Below, piece by piece: positions 37,752 through 47,036 of a DNA stretch of 64,000 nt. Both the position numbers and the translations under genes were made by a program. How positions within the stretch are numbered: position 1 is the stretch's first letter; every line of letters begins with the position of its first letter. The stretch lies in NCBI GenBank assembly GCA_034003725.1, contig JAVEYB010000001.1, positions 642,641 through 706,640 on the forward strand. Reading direction: 5' to 3'. The stretch is from Candidatus Zixiibacteriota bacterium (GTDB lineage: Bacteria; Zixibacteria; MSB-5A5; GN15; FEB-12). The notes under the pieces were generated by a model, which ran no database searches, was not told where the DNA came from, and saw only the letters and a program-made list of their open reading frames with translations.

Positions 37752-37800
37752 AGCGGCTGTTTGCGACCGAGGATTACTCTTTGCGGGAGTGTGGCTTGCT

Positions 37801-39234
37801 ATGGTCCTGAAGGTGTTTGTTCTGGCGGCGTATGCCGCAATGATCATATGGATCGGGATCGCCGGATTTCGGAAGGCCCGATCTTTCTCCGACTACTTTC
37901 TTGGCGGCGGAACGGTGGGGGCCTGGATGACGGCATTCACGTACGGTACCGCCTACTTCTCTGCCGTCATGTTTATCGGCTTCGCAGGTCGGGTCGGGTG
38001 GGGGTTCGGCTTGTCGGGCCTCTGGATTGCGGCCGGCAATACGCTGGTGGGAGTCTTGCTGGTCTGGTGGCTGCTTGGTCCGAAGATCAGGCGCATGTCA
38101 CGAGAATACGGGGTCCACACCATAGGTGAGTACTTCGAGAAACGTTACGAGAGTCCTTTCTTCAAGCTGTACGCATCGATCTGCATCTTCGTTTTCTTCA
38201 TCCCCTACTCGGCGGCTGTGTTTATGGGGTTGTCGTACCTCTTCCGATCGACTTTTGGCATAGACTATACGCTGGCCCTGATTCTCATGGGCGGTTTCAC
38301 CGCACTCTACCTCGTCCTCGGCGGGTACAAGTCGATCACGGTGATCGACATGGTATTCGGGATAATCATGCTCCTAGGAGTTGGTGTCATGCTGTGGAGC
38401 ATCCTGGAGCAGGGCAAAGGCCTTGGGACCATTGTCAGCGGCATAGCATCGATCGATCCCAAGCTGGCGTCGCCGGTTGGTCCGCCAGGATGGTGGCCGT
38501 TGTTCAGTCTCGTATTTCTGACCAGTGTCGCCCCCCTGGCGATGCCGCAGCTGGTGCAGAAGTTTTATGCCATTCGTGATGATCGCGCGATCCGCGTCGG
38601 CATGGTCGGTTCGACCGTGTTCGCTCTGATTGTCACCGGAATCGGCTATTTCGCGGGTGCAACCACGCGCTATTTTCTGTCCAGTGAAAACGCACCGATG
38701 GCATTTGCCGACGGCGCCCCGATCTACGACGCCCTGATGCCCGAGCTGCTTACGCGCGTGATCCCGGAGGCACTCTCGGTCCTGATACTTTTGCTGATAC
38801 TGTCGGCGTCCATGTCGACGCTGGCGGCTCTGGTGCTGATTTCCAGTTCAGCGGTCGCCAAGGATTTTTATGCCGGTTTTGTCAACCGCACGGTGTCGGA
38901 CAGCGCTTTGACGAAGCTGATGCGAACAGGCAGCGCTGCAATTGTGATCTTATCGGTTGTCATGGCGTACTATCGGCCGGCGACGATCGTCAGTATCCTC
39001 GGCATTTCATGGGGTGCGATCGGGGCGGCGTTTCTGGGACCGTTTCTGTGGGGGCTGTGCGGACGCCGGGCCAACCGGATCGGCGCACTTGGTTCGTCGC
39101 TGACAGGACTGGCGGTGTGCCTGACGCTGTATATGACCGGCACCGCGTCGCCGCAGGCAGGTACGTTGGGCATGATCGTATCGCTCGCCCTTACGCCGCT
39201 GCTCAGCGCCCTTGTGCCAACGCGGCAGGCATAG
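37801..39234 (+). CDS. sodium:solute symporter (SSS family)
   Basis: Inner-membrane Na+-coupled importer, 477 residues with about 13 helices. It opens VLAAYAAMIIWIGIAGFRKARSF with SDYFLGGGTVGAWM, the SSS signature of PutP/PanF-like transporters, and has TIGEYFEKRYESPFFKL and the TM6 motif LYLVLGGYKSITVIDMVFG. The frame continues upstream to 37648, but those residues do not fit the family and ATG 37801 does. It is followed 19 bases later by a porin gene on the same strand, so substrate may cross both membranes by products of one operon. Substrate unknown. Confidence 0.9.
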   Translation: MVLKVFVLAAYAAMIIWIGIAGFRKARSFSDYFLGGGTVGAWMTAFTYGTAYFSAVMFIGFAGRVGWGFGLSGLWIAAGNTLVGVLLVWWLLGPKIRRMSREYGVHTIGEYFEKRYESPFFKLYASICIFVFFIPYSAAVFMGLSYLFRSTFGIDYTLALILMGGFTALYLVLGGYKSITVIDMVFGIIMLLGVGVMLWSILEQGKGLGTIVSGIASIDPKLASPVGPPGWWPLFSLVFLTSVAPLAMPQLVQKFYAIRDDRAIRVGMVGSTVFALIVTGIGYFAGATTRYFLSSENAPMAFADGAPIYDALMPELLTRVIPEALSVLILLLILSASMSTLAALVLISSSAVAKDFYAGFVNRTVSDSALTKLMRTGSAAIVILSVVMAYYRPATIVSILGISWGAIGAAFLGPFLWGLCGRRANRIGALGSSLTGLAVCLTLYMTGTASPQAGTLGMIVSLALTPLLSALVPTRQA

Positions 39235-39253
39235 CGAACCGGGGAGGATGACG

Positions 39254-40552
39254 ATGTATTCGCTCGCGCGCGCACTGGCGGCGATCATGCTGATTGCGTC
39301 GGCTGTGTCGGCCGAGGAACTCGGCGACCACTGGAGCGTCAACTTCAACGAGCGGTTCCGACTCGTAACCTGGGACAATGCCATCAGCCTCGATCGGACC
39401 GCGGGGGCTTCGCGGACCTTCACCCGTCATCGTACCCAGCTTGGCGCGGTCTGGACGCCCGACAAAACGGTAGCGATCGGGCTGCAACTGGCTAACGAGT
39501 TCCGGTATTATGCGGTGCCATCAACCGTTGACTTCCATGTGGATGAAGTTTTCGTCGACCTGGCGTATGTGAAGCTTGCACGACCGCGTAGTCTGCCGGT
39601 CACGATAACGGTCGGGCGGCAGAATATTATCCTCGGGGAGGGGTTTATCGTAATGGACGGCCACCCGCTGGATGGTTCTCGTTCCATCTACTTCAACGCT
39701 GCCCGGTTGGACTTGCATTTCAGCCCGGCTCGTCAGTTGACGGCGTTCGCCATCTATATCGAGGAGACAGACAATTGGCTTCCGGTCATTCATAGCCAGA
39801 AACAGGCTCTGGTCGAGCAACCGGAGACCGGGCTGGGTCTGTATTATACGGTCCGCAACCAGCAGTTCGAGTCGGACGCATACGTGGTATTCAAGCGGCG
39901 AGGCGCCAACGATGCGCTGCCGCATGATGCATCGACCGTGTGCATGGGCGCGCGGTTGAAGGTACCTTTGTCTATACCGTCGCAGCTCTATGCTGTCGTC
40001 GAAGGGGCGGGACAACTTGGCGAACAGGCGGGAGGTGACCGGCGGGCGATGGGCGCACACGGCTACGTGGAGCATCGGCCGACTCGGAGGCAAGTACACT
40101 GGTACCTGCCGTCGCTAATGCGAGCAGGAGCGATCTACCTTTCGGGAGACAATCCCGGGACGAAAAACCGTGAAGGCTGGGATCCGATGTTTGCGCGCTG
40201 GCCAAAGTGGAGCGAGTCCTATATCTACACGCAAGTCAAGGAAGATGCGGTAGCGTGGTGGACCAATCTGTGGTCGCTGAACGCGGCGATTCAGTTCGCC
40301 TTGTCGCCGTCGTCGGATCTGCGCTTTGATTATCATCACCTTGGCGCTCCACAGAAAAGCAGTGACGAAACGGACTTTCCGGGCGGGCGTGGTTCTACGC
40401 GGGGGGACTTGTTTATCGGAAAACTCACTTATCGGTTTGACCAGCGCTGGTCAGGGCATCTGTTGTGGGAGGGTTTTGTCCCCGGAGACTACTATTTCGA
40501 AGGAGCGGACAGCTACGCGTGGATCCGGGCTGAGCTGATGTTCCAGTATTAA
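39254..40552 (+). CDS. alginate-export-type outer-membrane porin
   Basis: About 432 residues with a signal peptide ending SAVSA. The body matches the alginate_exp/AlgE-like barrel pattern: NFNERFRLVTWDN, FVDLAYVKLARP, ITVGRQNIILGEGFIVMDG and an aromatic-rich end finishing WIRAELMFQY. ATG 39254 is preferred over 39248 because GGAGG lies six bases ahead. It is co-oriented with the symporter 19 bases upstream. Such porins pass anionic or sugar-like solutes, and alginate itself is not implied. Confidence 0.83.
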   Translation: MYSLARALAAIMLIASAVSAEELGDHWSVNFNERFRLVTWDNAISLDRTAGASRTFTRHRTQLGAVWTPDKTVAIGLQLANEFRYYAVPSTVDFHVDEVFVDLAYVKLARPRSLPVTITVGRQNIILGEGFIVMDGHPLDGSRSIYFNAARLDLHFSPARQLTAFAIYIEETDNWLPVIHSQKQALVEQPETGLGLYYTVRNQQFESDAYVVFKRRGANDALPHDASTVCMGARLKVPLSIPSQLYAVVEGAGQLGEQAGGDRRAMGAHGYVEHRPTRRQVHWYLPSLMRAGAIYLSGDNPGTKNREGWDPMFARWPKWSESYIYTQVKEDAVAWWTNLWSLNAAIQFALSPSSDLRFDYHHLGAPQKSSDETDFPGGRGSTRGDLFIGKLTYRFDQRWSGHLLWEGFVPGDYYFEGADSYAWIRAELMFQY

Positions 40553-40570
40553 TGGAGCGTAGAGGCAGGT

Positions 40571-40644
40571 TATCCGTGATGGTGGTTCACCATCCCGGAT
40601 ACCCCGCACGTGCAAAATAAGGGACGAACCACGCCGCGTCCCTT
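40571..40644. terminator. two consecutive hairpins between porin and Rrf2 regulator
   Basis: The first hairpin (40571-40601) pairs TATCCG-GATGGTG with CACCATC-CGGATA around a GTT loop with one mismatch. The second (40619-40644) pairs AAGGGACG with CGTCCCTT around ten bases. On the plus strand neither has a T-run; on the minus strand the second is followed by ATTTTG. They probably end or stabilise the porin transcript before the regulator promoter. Confidence 0.5.
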
Positions 40645-40723
40645 GGCCGGAGCAGGGCGCCAGCTTTTATACCGTTGGCGCACACCGGGTTTGCGAATTC
40701 ATGCAAAAATCCCCATTTGGGCC

Positions 40724-40772
40724 TTGACAGGGACATCGATGTGGCCGATATTTCGGACAAAAGAGTCCGAAA
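40724..40772 (+). promoter_or_regulatory. Rrf2 promoter with overlapping palindromic operator
   Basis: TTGACA (40724-40729), 17 bases, GATATT (40747-40752) form a sigma-70 promoter. The inverted repeat TTTCGGAC-AAAAGA-GTCCGAAA (40751-40772) overlaps the -10 and start site, 22 bases before the regulator ATG. This is the classical position for autorepression. Confidence 0.65.
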
Positions 40773-40794
40773 CCCTGAAATAACGATCGACACT

Positions 40795-41229
40795 ATGCTT
40801 TTTTCCAAAGCCTGCTCATACGCCATCCGCGCCTCGGTGCTGGTGGCGGCAAAAGATCCGGACGGACGGCGTGAGTTTATTCCAATTCGCGAACTGGCCG
40901 ATGAGGTTGGAGTTTCGTTTCATTTCCTCACGAAGATCCTGCGAAAATTGACCGAAGCCAGCATCATGGAGTCGTTTCGCGGTCCGAACGGCGGCGTCGG
41001 GCTGATCCGCCCGGCCAGACAGGTCAGCGTCATCGACATCGTCGCGGCGATCGACGGGATGGGGTTGTTCGAAGGCTGTGCGCTCGGTCTGCCGCAGTGC
41101 AGCGAAAAGAATCCCTGTCCTCTCCACGCGGCCTGGAAGAAGCGCCGCGAAGATCTCAAGTCAATGCTGACACGAACATCACTCGCGGAACTGGCCGGTG
41201 GCCGAACGATATCGGCGAAGAGGAAGTAA
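40795..41229 (+). CDS. Rrf2-family transcriptional regulator (NsrR-like)
   Basis: A 144-residue regulator with an N-terminal winged helix (MLFSKACSYAIRASVLVA, then ELADEVGVSFHFLTKILRKL). Three cysteines in the cluster loop (C95, C102, C108 in CALGLPQCSEKNPC) are placed as in NsrR and IscR, where they hold an Fe-S cluster. An open frame upstream to 40675 is non-coding in character; ATG 40795 gives the standard N-terminus. Placement just before the nos genes argues for a nitric-oxide-sensing role, with autoregulation through the palindrome upstream. IscR-type cluster sensing is the alternative. Confidence 0.88.
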   Translation: MLFSKACSYAIRASVLVAAKDPDGRREFIPIRELADEVGVSFHFLTKILRKLTEASIMESFRGPNGGVGLIRPARQVSVIDIVAAIDGMGLFEGCALGLPQCSEKNPCPLHAAWKKRREDLKSMLTRTSLAELAGGRTISAKRK

Positions 41230-41267
41230 CAGCCCATGGTTCCGGACGATCGATGGCCTTGCCAATT

Positions 41268-41300
41268 TACGGATTTCCTACTCCGAAATCCGTATATAAC
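41268..41300 (+). promoter_or_regulatory. palindrome and -10-like box upstream of the nos cluster
   Basis: TACGGATTTC-CTACTCC-GAAATCCGTA is a perfect ten-base-arm inverted repeat (41268-41294). TATAAC (41295-41300) abuts it, 58 bases before the cytochrome c ATG. It shares the core TCCGAAA with the operator upstream of the Rrf2 gene. It is a likely regulatory site for the nos operon; no good -35 is present. Confidence 0.6.
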
Positions 41301-41358
41301 CGGACACGAGAAAACGCGTACACGTAAACGCCATTACTTACTAACGAGGTACTGAATC

Positions 41359-41889
41359 ATGATTGCATGTCGCACTCGCACAATTGCACTTCTGGCCGCG
41401 CTCGCTGCACTGGCGCTGGTGGTGGGATGCTCTTCGGGACCGGAGACCGAGGCCGAGCGGCAGGCCCGCTGGCAGCAGGGGCAGCTCACCAGCTGGGAGC
41501 TGGAGCACGGTATCGGTCCGATCACGGCTGATGTGGCGCTGGCGCCGGTCGATGCGGCGAAGGCAGCCCGCGGCCGGGAACTGTTCATCGCCAAATGCGC
41601 GACCTGTCATTACCTGGACGATCGCAAAACGGGGCCGGCGCTTCGCGACATTACCACCCGCCGCAGCGCCGAGTACGTACTTAACCAGATTCTCAATCCC
41701 GAGCAGATGGGGAAGCTGCATCCGGACGGCAGGAAGATGGTGGCGCAATATGCGCAGTACATGACTATCCAGGGAATCACGAACGATAACGCGACGGACC
41801 TGCTGGACTTCCTTCGCTCGGAGGCGGACAAGCCGCCGGTGCCGCTTGAGCAGCAGCCCGGCGCTCATGTACCGCCGCCCGCAAACTAG
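41359..41889 (+). CDS. class I cytochrome c lipoprotein of the nos cluster
   Basis: A 176-residue monoheme cytochrome c. The signal sequence ends in a lipobox (LALVVGCSS), so it is probably tethered to a membrane on the periplasmic side. The heme site CATCH (in FIAKCATCHYLDDR) follows, with the distal Met probably in NPEQMGKLHPDGRKM. A Pro-rich tail closes it. First gene of the nos block, 51 bases before nosZ; the obvious candidate electron donor to NosZ, as no other cytochrome, NosR or NosGH is present. Confidence 0.88.
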   Translation: MIACRTRTIALLAALAALALVVGCSSGPETEAERQARWQQGQLTSWELEHGIGPITADVALAPVDAAKAARGRELFIAKCATCHYLDDRKTGPALRDITTRRSAEYVLNQILNPEQMGKLHPDGRKMVAQYAQYMTIQGITNDNATDLLDFLRSEADKPPVPLEQQPGAHVPPPAN

Positions 41890-41940
41890 GTTCTCAACAA
41901 CGGTCGCACACGCGTCACCACAGGGTAATAGGAGAGGTTC

Positions 41941-43863
41941 ATGAAAAGGATATTATCGAAGACGATTTGGATCGGCGCCGTGGCACTGGCCGCATCTGTC
42001 ATGACCGGCGGATGCGGAAACGGCAGCAAGGACGGCGTCGCCGGAACGGGCGACGCCGCATCGAAGGTATATGTCGCCCCCGGGACTCACGACGAGTTCT
42101 ACGCCTTCATGTCCGGGGGATTCTCCGGGCAGGTCGGCGTCTACGGCCTGCCGTCGGGGCGCCTGCTTCGGCACGTGCCGGTCTTCTCGCAAAACGCCGA
42201 GAACGGGTACGGATACAGTGAGGAAACGAAGAATCTTTTCATGACGTCGTTCGGGTTCGTTCCGTGGGACGACGCGCATCATCCGCAACTTTCGCAGACC
42301 GACGGTGTGCCGGACGGTCGGTGGTTGTTCATCAACGGGAACAACACGCCGCGCGTAGCGCGGCTCGATCTGGCCACGTTCGAGACGGCGGAGATCATCG
42401 AGCTGCCGCATTCCGGTGGAAATCACGCGTCGCCGTTCTTGACGCCCAACACCGAATACGTGCTGGCCGGCACTCGTTTCAGCGTGCCGATCCCGCAACA
42501 GGACGTGCCGATCAACACCTACAAGGACAACTTCAAGGGCACATTGTCCTTCATTAAGATCGACTCGACCAGCGGCGCCATGTCGCTCGCGTTCCAGATC
42601 CTGGTGCCGGGTTTCAATTATGACTTGTCCCATTCCGGCAAGGGTCCGTCACACGGCTGGGCGTTTTTCTCGACCTACAATACGGAGCAGGCCAGCACAC
42701 TGCTGGAAGTGAACGCGTCACGCAACGACAAGGACTATATGGCCGCGGTCAACTGGAAGCTGGCTGAGCGATATGTGGCCGAGGGCAAGGCGAAAGACAT
42801 TCCGGCGTCGTATCGGCACAACTATCTCGATGACGCCCGCATTGCGCAGAGCGAGATCGTCAAGTCCGTTAAGATACTTGACCCACGCGAGTGTCCCGGG
42901 ATGATCTATTACATTCCCACGCCGAAGTCACCGCACGGCGCCGACGTCGATCCCACCGGCGAGTACATTGTCGGCGGGGGCAAGCTGGCGACCGTTATTC
43001 CAGTTCACTCGTTCTCAAAAATGCTGAAAGCGATCGAGAACAAGGAGTTTGACGGTGAGGTGGACGGTATACCGATTTTGAAGTACGAATCGGTTCTGGC
43101 CGGAGAGGTTCAGAACCCGGGTCTGGGGCCGCTCCACACCGAGTTCGACGGTAAGGGTTATGCATACACGTCGATGTTCATATCGTCGGAGATCGTGAAG
43201 TGGAAACTGGGGACATGGGAAGTTGTCGACCGCGCCCCGGCGTACTACTCGATCGGGCACCTGATGATCCCGGGCGGCGACAGCAGATCCCCGTTCGGCA
43301 AGTACGTGATTGCACTCAATAAAATCACCAAGGATCGGTACCTGCCGACCGGACCGGAACTGACACATTCCGCGCAGCTGTATGACATCACCGGCGATAA
43401 AATGAAGCTTTTGCTCGACTTCCCGACTATCGGCGAGCCGCACTACGCCCAGGCGCTGCCGGCCTCGCTGGTCAAGGATCGATCGGTGAAGTACTTCCCT
43501 ATCGCCGAGAACACACATCCGCATGCGATCAAGGCCGAGAATGAGGCGCGGGTCGAACGTGACGGCAGACTGGTCCGGGTCTATATGTCGACGATACGGA
43601 CGCATTTCGCACCTGACAACATTGAAGGAATCAGGGTCGGCGATTCGGTGTTATTCCACGTCACGAATCTGGAACAGGACTGGGATGTGCCTCACGGTTT
43701 TGCGGTGATGGGCGCCAACAACGCCGAGCTTCTGGTCATGCCCGGCGAGACGCGCACGCTCGCGTGGAAACCGCAGGCAGCGGGAGTGATTCCGTTCTAC
43801 TGCACCGACTTCTGCTCGGCGCTGCACCAGGAAATGCAGGGATATATCCGGGTATCCCGATAA
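41941..43863 (+). CDS. nosZ: nitrous oxide reductase, Sec-type (clade II)
   Basis: Reduces N2O to N2 in the periplasm using the CuA and tetranuclear CuZ centres; 640 residues. The beta-propeller has the CuZ motif DDAHHPQLSQTDG (H113, H114) and later His motifs such as SPHGADVDPTGEY. The C-terminal cupredoxin domain carries the CuA ligands C621, C625, H629 and M632 in CTDFCSALHQEMQGYIRV, with the other His in WDVPHGF. The N-terminus lacks the twin-arginine motif of clade I and reads as a Sec signal ending MTGGC, which also satisfies a lipobox. An AGGAGAGG ribosome site precedes the ATG. Confidence 0.97.
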   Translation: MKRILSKTIWIGAVALAASVMTGGCGNGSKDGVAGTGDAASKVYVAPGTHDEFYAFMSGGFSGQVGVYGLPSGRLLRHVPVFSQNAENGYGYSEETKNLFMTSFGFVPWDDAHHPQLSQTDGVPDGRWLFINGNNTPRVARLDLATFETAEIIELPHSGGNHASPFLTPNTEYVLAGTRFSVPIPQQDVPINTYKDNFKGTLSFIKIDSTSGAMSLAFQILVPGFNYDLSHSGKGPSHGWAFFSTYNTEQASTLLEVNASRNDKDYMAAVNWKLAERYVAEGKAKDIPASYRHNYLDDARIAQSEIVKSVKILDPRECPGMIYYIPTPKSPHGADVDPTGEYIVGGGKLATVIPVHSFSKMLKAIENKEFDGEVDGIPILKYESVLAGEVQNPGLGPLHTEFDGKGYAYTSMFISSEIVKWKLGTWEVVDRAPAYYSIGHLMIPGGDSRSPFGKYVIALNKITKDRYLPTGPELTHSAQLYDITGDKMKLLLDFPTIGEPHYAQALPASLVKDRSVKYFPIAENTHPHAIKAENEARVERDGRLVRVYMSTIRTHFAPDNIEGIRVGDSVLFHVTNLEQDWDVPHGFAVMGANNAELLVMPGETRTLAWKPQAAGVIPFYCTDFCSALHQEMQGYIRVSR

Positions 43864-43973
43864 GGAATGACCCCACGCGTTGCATGATGGAGTCACGGAC
43901 TCAAACAACCGATGCCCGGCAGGCGCACGTAAATGTCGCCTGCCGGGAGACAAACGACAGGAAGAGGCGTACC

Positions 43974-44558
43974 ATGACCGCCGCCGGCCGAATCGTCCTA
44001 GTTATTGCGTCACTGCTGCTGTCTCTGACGTATTTCTTCCCCCTGTGGCAGATATCCCTCGAGGCCCCGCAGTATCCCGAAGGTCTTGGCCTGGAGATAT
44101 GGATAAATCAAATGCAGGGACAGAATCCGGGTGACCTGCAGAAGATCAACAATCTCAATCACTATATCGGCATGAAGACAATTCGCCCGGAATCGATCCG
44201 CGAACTGATCGTCATGCCCTGGGTAATGCGCGCCATCATGCTGTTCGGGCTGATCGCTGCAGCGCTCGGCCGGCGCCGCATGCTGCTGGCCTGGCTGGTG
44301 CTCTTCGCCCTGGTGGCTGCCTCCGGATTGGTCGATTTCTATCTCTGGGGATACGATTACGGCCACAACCTTGACATGGAAAACGCCATCATCAAGGTAC
44401 CGGGGATGACCTACCAACCGCCGCTGATCGGGTCAAAGCAATTGCTGAACTTCACGGCACATTCCTGGCCGGGGATTGCCGGTTGGGTTGCAGTCGGGTC
44501 GTACCTGGTGACGCTGGGGGTCTACATTGTCGAACGGCGCCGCGAGCGGGTCGCATAA
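43974..44558 (+). CDS. nosB: NosB-like integral membrane protein of clade II nos clusters
   Basis: A 194-residue protein with about four helices (near 6-24, 80-98, 102-124 and 163-183). Conserved-looking motifs include YFFPLWQISLEAPQYPEGL and INNLNHYIGMKTI. A membrane protein immediately after nosZ is characteristic of clade II clusters, where it is called NosB; its role is unknown, possibly in electron transfer or NosZ maturation. The frame extends upstream to 43764, but ATG 43974 is the sensible start, preceded by GAAGAGG. Name assigned from position and topology. Confidence 0.72.
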   Translation: MTAAGRIVLVIASLLLSLTYFFPLWQISLEAPQYPEGLGLEIWINQMQGQNPGDLQKINNLNHYIGMKTIRPESIRELIVMPWVMRAIMLFGLIAAALGRRRMLLAWLVLFALVAASGLVDFYLWGYDYGHNLDMENAIIKVPGMTYQPPLIGSKQLLNFTAHSWPGIAGWVAVGSYLVTLGVYIVERRRERVA

Positions 44559-44570
44559 AGGAGGCTGGTT

Positions 44571-45035
44571 GTGAATCTCACTACACGAGCGGCACTGAGT
44601 GTTTGTTTACTGGCCACAGTAGCGATCGGATGCGGCGGCAACGGGCCGGGCACTATGCATTACGGCGATGATCGCTGCGATTACTGCAAGATGCTCGTGG
44701 CCGACCCAGCTTTCGGCTCGCAGCTCGTTTCATCCACGGGAAAAGTATTCAAGTTCGACTCTATCGAGTGTCTTGCGGCGTACGAGTTGGTGCACGAAAG
44801 TGAACTCGGCGAGGCTACGCGGTGGCTGGCCGATATAAACAACCCCGGATCGTTCCTTCGCGGTGATCAGGCGATCGTGATTCGCGGCGAGCGACTTCGC
44901 AGCCCCATGGGCCTTGGGCTGGCGGCGGTGGCATCCGACCAAAAAGCCCGAGACCTCTCGGCTGAAACCAGCGGTGCGAGCATCTCCTGGTCGGAGGTCC
45001 GTGAATATGTTTCTGACGCGTGGGACGTCAGGTAA
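44571..45035 (+). CDS. nosL: NosL copper chaperone lipoprotein
   Basis: A 154-residue periplasmic lipoprotein (lipobox VAIGCGG, about C21). The NosL copper-binding motif CDYCKMLVADPAFG lies near 36-49, followed by KFDSIECLAAYE. NosL binds Cu+ and supplies it to apo-NosZ with the NosDFY complex. It starts with GTG at 44571 behind AAAGGAGG, 12 bases after nosB. Confidence 0.93.
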   Translation: MNLTTRAALSVCLLATVAIGCGGNGPGTMHYGDDRCDYCKMLVADPAFGSQLVSSTGKVFKFDSIECLAAYELVHESELGEATRWLADINNPGSFLRGDQAIVIRGERLRSPMGLGLAAVASDQKARDLSAETSGASISWSEVREYVSDAWDVR

Positions 45036-45051
45036 GTCTGGGAGTAGTTCA

Positions 45052-46329
45052 GTGGGTCTTGGTCACTTCTCTCATACGTGGACCGGGCGGCTGTTTCCGA
45101 CAGTCGCCATAACGTGCGCACTCTTTTTCGTGAGCAACTTTGCGGTGGCAGCACGGGTTTTGCCGGTGCGCACGGGCGGTACATATTCGACCATTGCAGA
45201 CGCGGTTTCGGCAGCCAGGACCGACGACACGGTTCTCGTGACGACCGGCGTTCATACCGCGCCTAATCTAACGATCGACAAGTCTATCGCACTGATCGGC
45301 GAGGAAGGCGCCATAGTAGACGCGCAATCCATCGGCCCGATGTTCACCGTCACGGCGGCGAATGTCACGATCCGCAATCTCCGACTCATTAATGTTCCGA
45401 CCGCGTTTACGGCAGAACACGCGGCAATACTGCTTGAAGGCGTTGAACACGCGATGATTGCGGACAACCGGATTGAGAACTGCTTCTTCGGCGTTTACGC
45501 GGCCAATTCTCAGGCCTGTGTGATCCGCGACAACGTCATTGAAGGTCGTCAGGCTCGTCTCACATCGGCCGGCAATGGCATTCACCTGTGGTACTGCCGA
45601 GACATCACGATTACAGGGAACGTCGTCACCGGCCATCGGGACGGTATCTACATGGAGTTCGTCCGATCGAGCACCGTTGACAGCAACGTATGCCGTAACA
45701 ACCTCCGATACGGGCTGCATTACATGTTTTCCGACAGCAGCCGATACGCGGACAATCATTTTGCGAGCAACGGCGCGGGAGTGGCGGTCATGTACACTAG
45801 TAATGTCTTGATGCAAGGCAACACATTCGAAAGGAGTTGGGGCGGCGCGTCTTACGGAGTCCTGCTGAAGGATATCAGGGACAGCCGTATTATCGGCAAC
45901 ATGTTTCTCAGTAATTCGATCGGTTTGCATATTGAGGGCTCCGACCGGGTTTACATTGCCCGCAACCTATTCAAGCAGAACGGCTGGGCGATAAAACTGA
46001 TGGCGAACTGCCTCGACAACACCATTACCGTAAACGACTTTCTGGACAACTCCTTCTCCGTAGCGACGAATAGCCGTCAGAACCACAGCACGTTCGACGG
46101 CAATTACTGGAGTGATTATGCCGGGATCGATCTTGACCGCAACGGATACGGCGATTTGCCTTTTCGTCCTGTCAGCCTCTTCTCTCTTCTGGTCGAGTCG
46201 CACCCGCCGTCATTGGTGCTTCTGCGCAGCGCTCTCATAGGAGTACTTGACCTGGCGGAGCGTGCGCTGCCCTCACTTACCCCGGCAACGTTGATTGACA
46301 GCAACCCATCGATGAGACCGAATTTATGA
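45052..46329 (+). CDS. nosD: NosD periplasmic copper-site maturation protein
   Basis: A 425-residue exported protein with CASH/right-handed beta-helix repeats (about 55-370), repeatedly showing xNxIxxNxxG patterns such as NGIHLWYCRDITITGN and HYMFSDSS. NosD works with the NosFY ABC transporter to mature the CuZ site. I chose the GTG at 45052 (GGGAG seven bases ahead, 16 bases after the nosL stop) because it puts the signal peptide (TVAITCALFFVSNFAVAA) at the N-terminus; the frame is open from 44914 inside nosL. Its stop overlaps the nosF ATG. Confidence 0.93.
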   Translation: MGLGHFSHTWTGRLFPTVAITCALFFVSNFAVAARVLPVRTGGTYSTIADAVSAARTDDTVLVTTGVHTAPNLTIDKSIALIGEEGAIVDAQSIGPMFTVTAANVTIRNLRLINVPTAFTAEHAAILLEGVEHAMIADNRIENCFFGVYAANSQACVIRDNVIEGRQARLTSAGNGIHLWYCRDITITGNVVTGHRDGIYMEFVRSSTVDSNVCRNNLRYGLHYMFSDSSRYADNHFASNGAGVAVMYTSNVLMQGNTFERSWGGASYGVLLKDIRDSRIIGNMFLSNSIGLHIEGSDRVYIARNLFKQNGWAIKLMANCLDNTITVNDFLDNSFSVATNSRQNHSTFDGNYWSDYAGIDLDRNGYGDLPFRPVSLFSLLVESHPPSLVLLRSALIGVLDLAERALPSLTPATLIDSNPSMRPNL

Positions 46330-47036
46330 TCGAAGTCCGAAAACTCACCAAGCGGTTCCGTAAGTTCAACGCCCTGAACGACGTTTCGTTCTGTCTGCGG
46401 CGGGGCCGATGCACCGGCATTATCGGGCCGAACGGTTCCGGCAAATCCACGCTGATAAAGTGTCTGCTGGGGCTGGTCCGCCCCACTGACGGCGTTATCC
46501 TGGTGGACGATCGCCTTGCGGACCGGGCCGGCGTTTATCGCCGCCGAATCGGGTACATGCCTCAGGTCGCAACGTTCCCGCAGGATCTCACCGGCCGAGA
46601 GGTGATTGAGCTAGTGGTTCGACTGCGGTCGGAACGGCCGGATCACCTTTCATATCTTTTGGACTTGTTCGATCTGCACACCCAGATGGACAAGCGCATT
46701 CGCACTCTTTCGGGGGGGACACGCCAGAAACTGAGCGCCGTTGTCGCCGCCATGTACGACCCGGAGCTGCTGATTCTCGATGAGCCGACAGCGGGATTGG
46801 ATCCTTCGACGTGTCGTCAGTTCAAGGAGTACCTTCTCGAGCGAAAGTCGGCGGGACGTTCGATCCTCATTACGACTCATATCATCAGCGACCTCGATGA
46901 GATGGCCGACGATATCGTGCTCCTGCTGGACGGCGCCGTACACTATGCCGGGTCGGTTCGCGACTTGAAACTGGCCACCGACAGTCTGCATCTCGAATCG
47001 GCGGTGGCGCATATTCTTGAACGGGGGGCTGCATGA
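46326..47036 (+). CDS. nosF: NosF ABC transporter ATPase
   Basis: A 236-residue cytoplasmic ATPase that powers NosY. Walker A is GPNGSGKST (34-42), the signature LSGGTRQKLSA replaces the usual LSGGQ, and Walker B with the catalytic Glu is LLILDEPTAGLDP. The H-loop His lies in ILITTHIISD. ATGA overlaps join it to nosD and nosY. Confidence 0.95.
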   Translation: MIEVRKLTKRFRKFNALNDVSFCLRRGRCTGIIGPNGSGKSTLIKCLLGLVRPTDGVILVDDRLADRAGVYRRRIGYMPQVATFPQDLTGREVIELVVRLRSERPDHLSYLLDLFDLHTQMDKRIRTLSGGTRQKLSAVVAAMYDPELLILDEPTAGLDPSTCRQFKEYLLERKSAGRSILITTHIISDLDEMADDIVLLLDGAVHYAGSVRDLKLATDSLHLESAVAHILERGAA

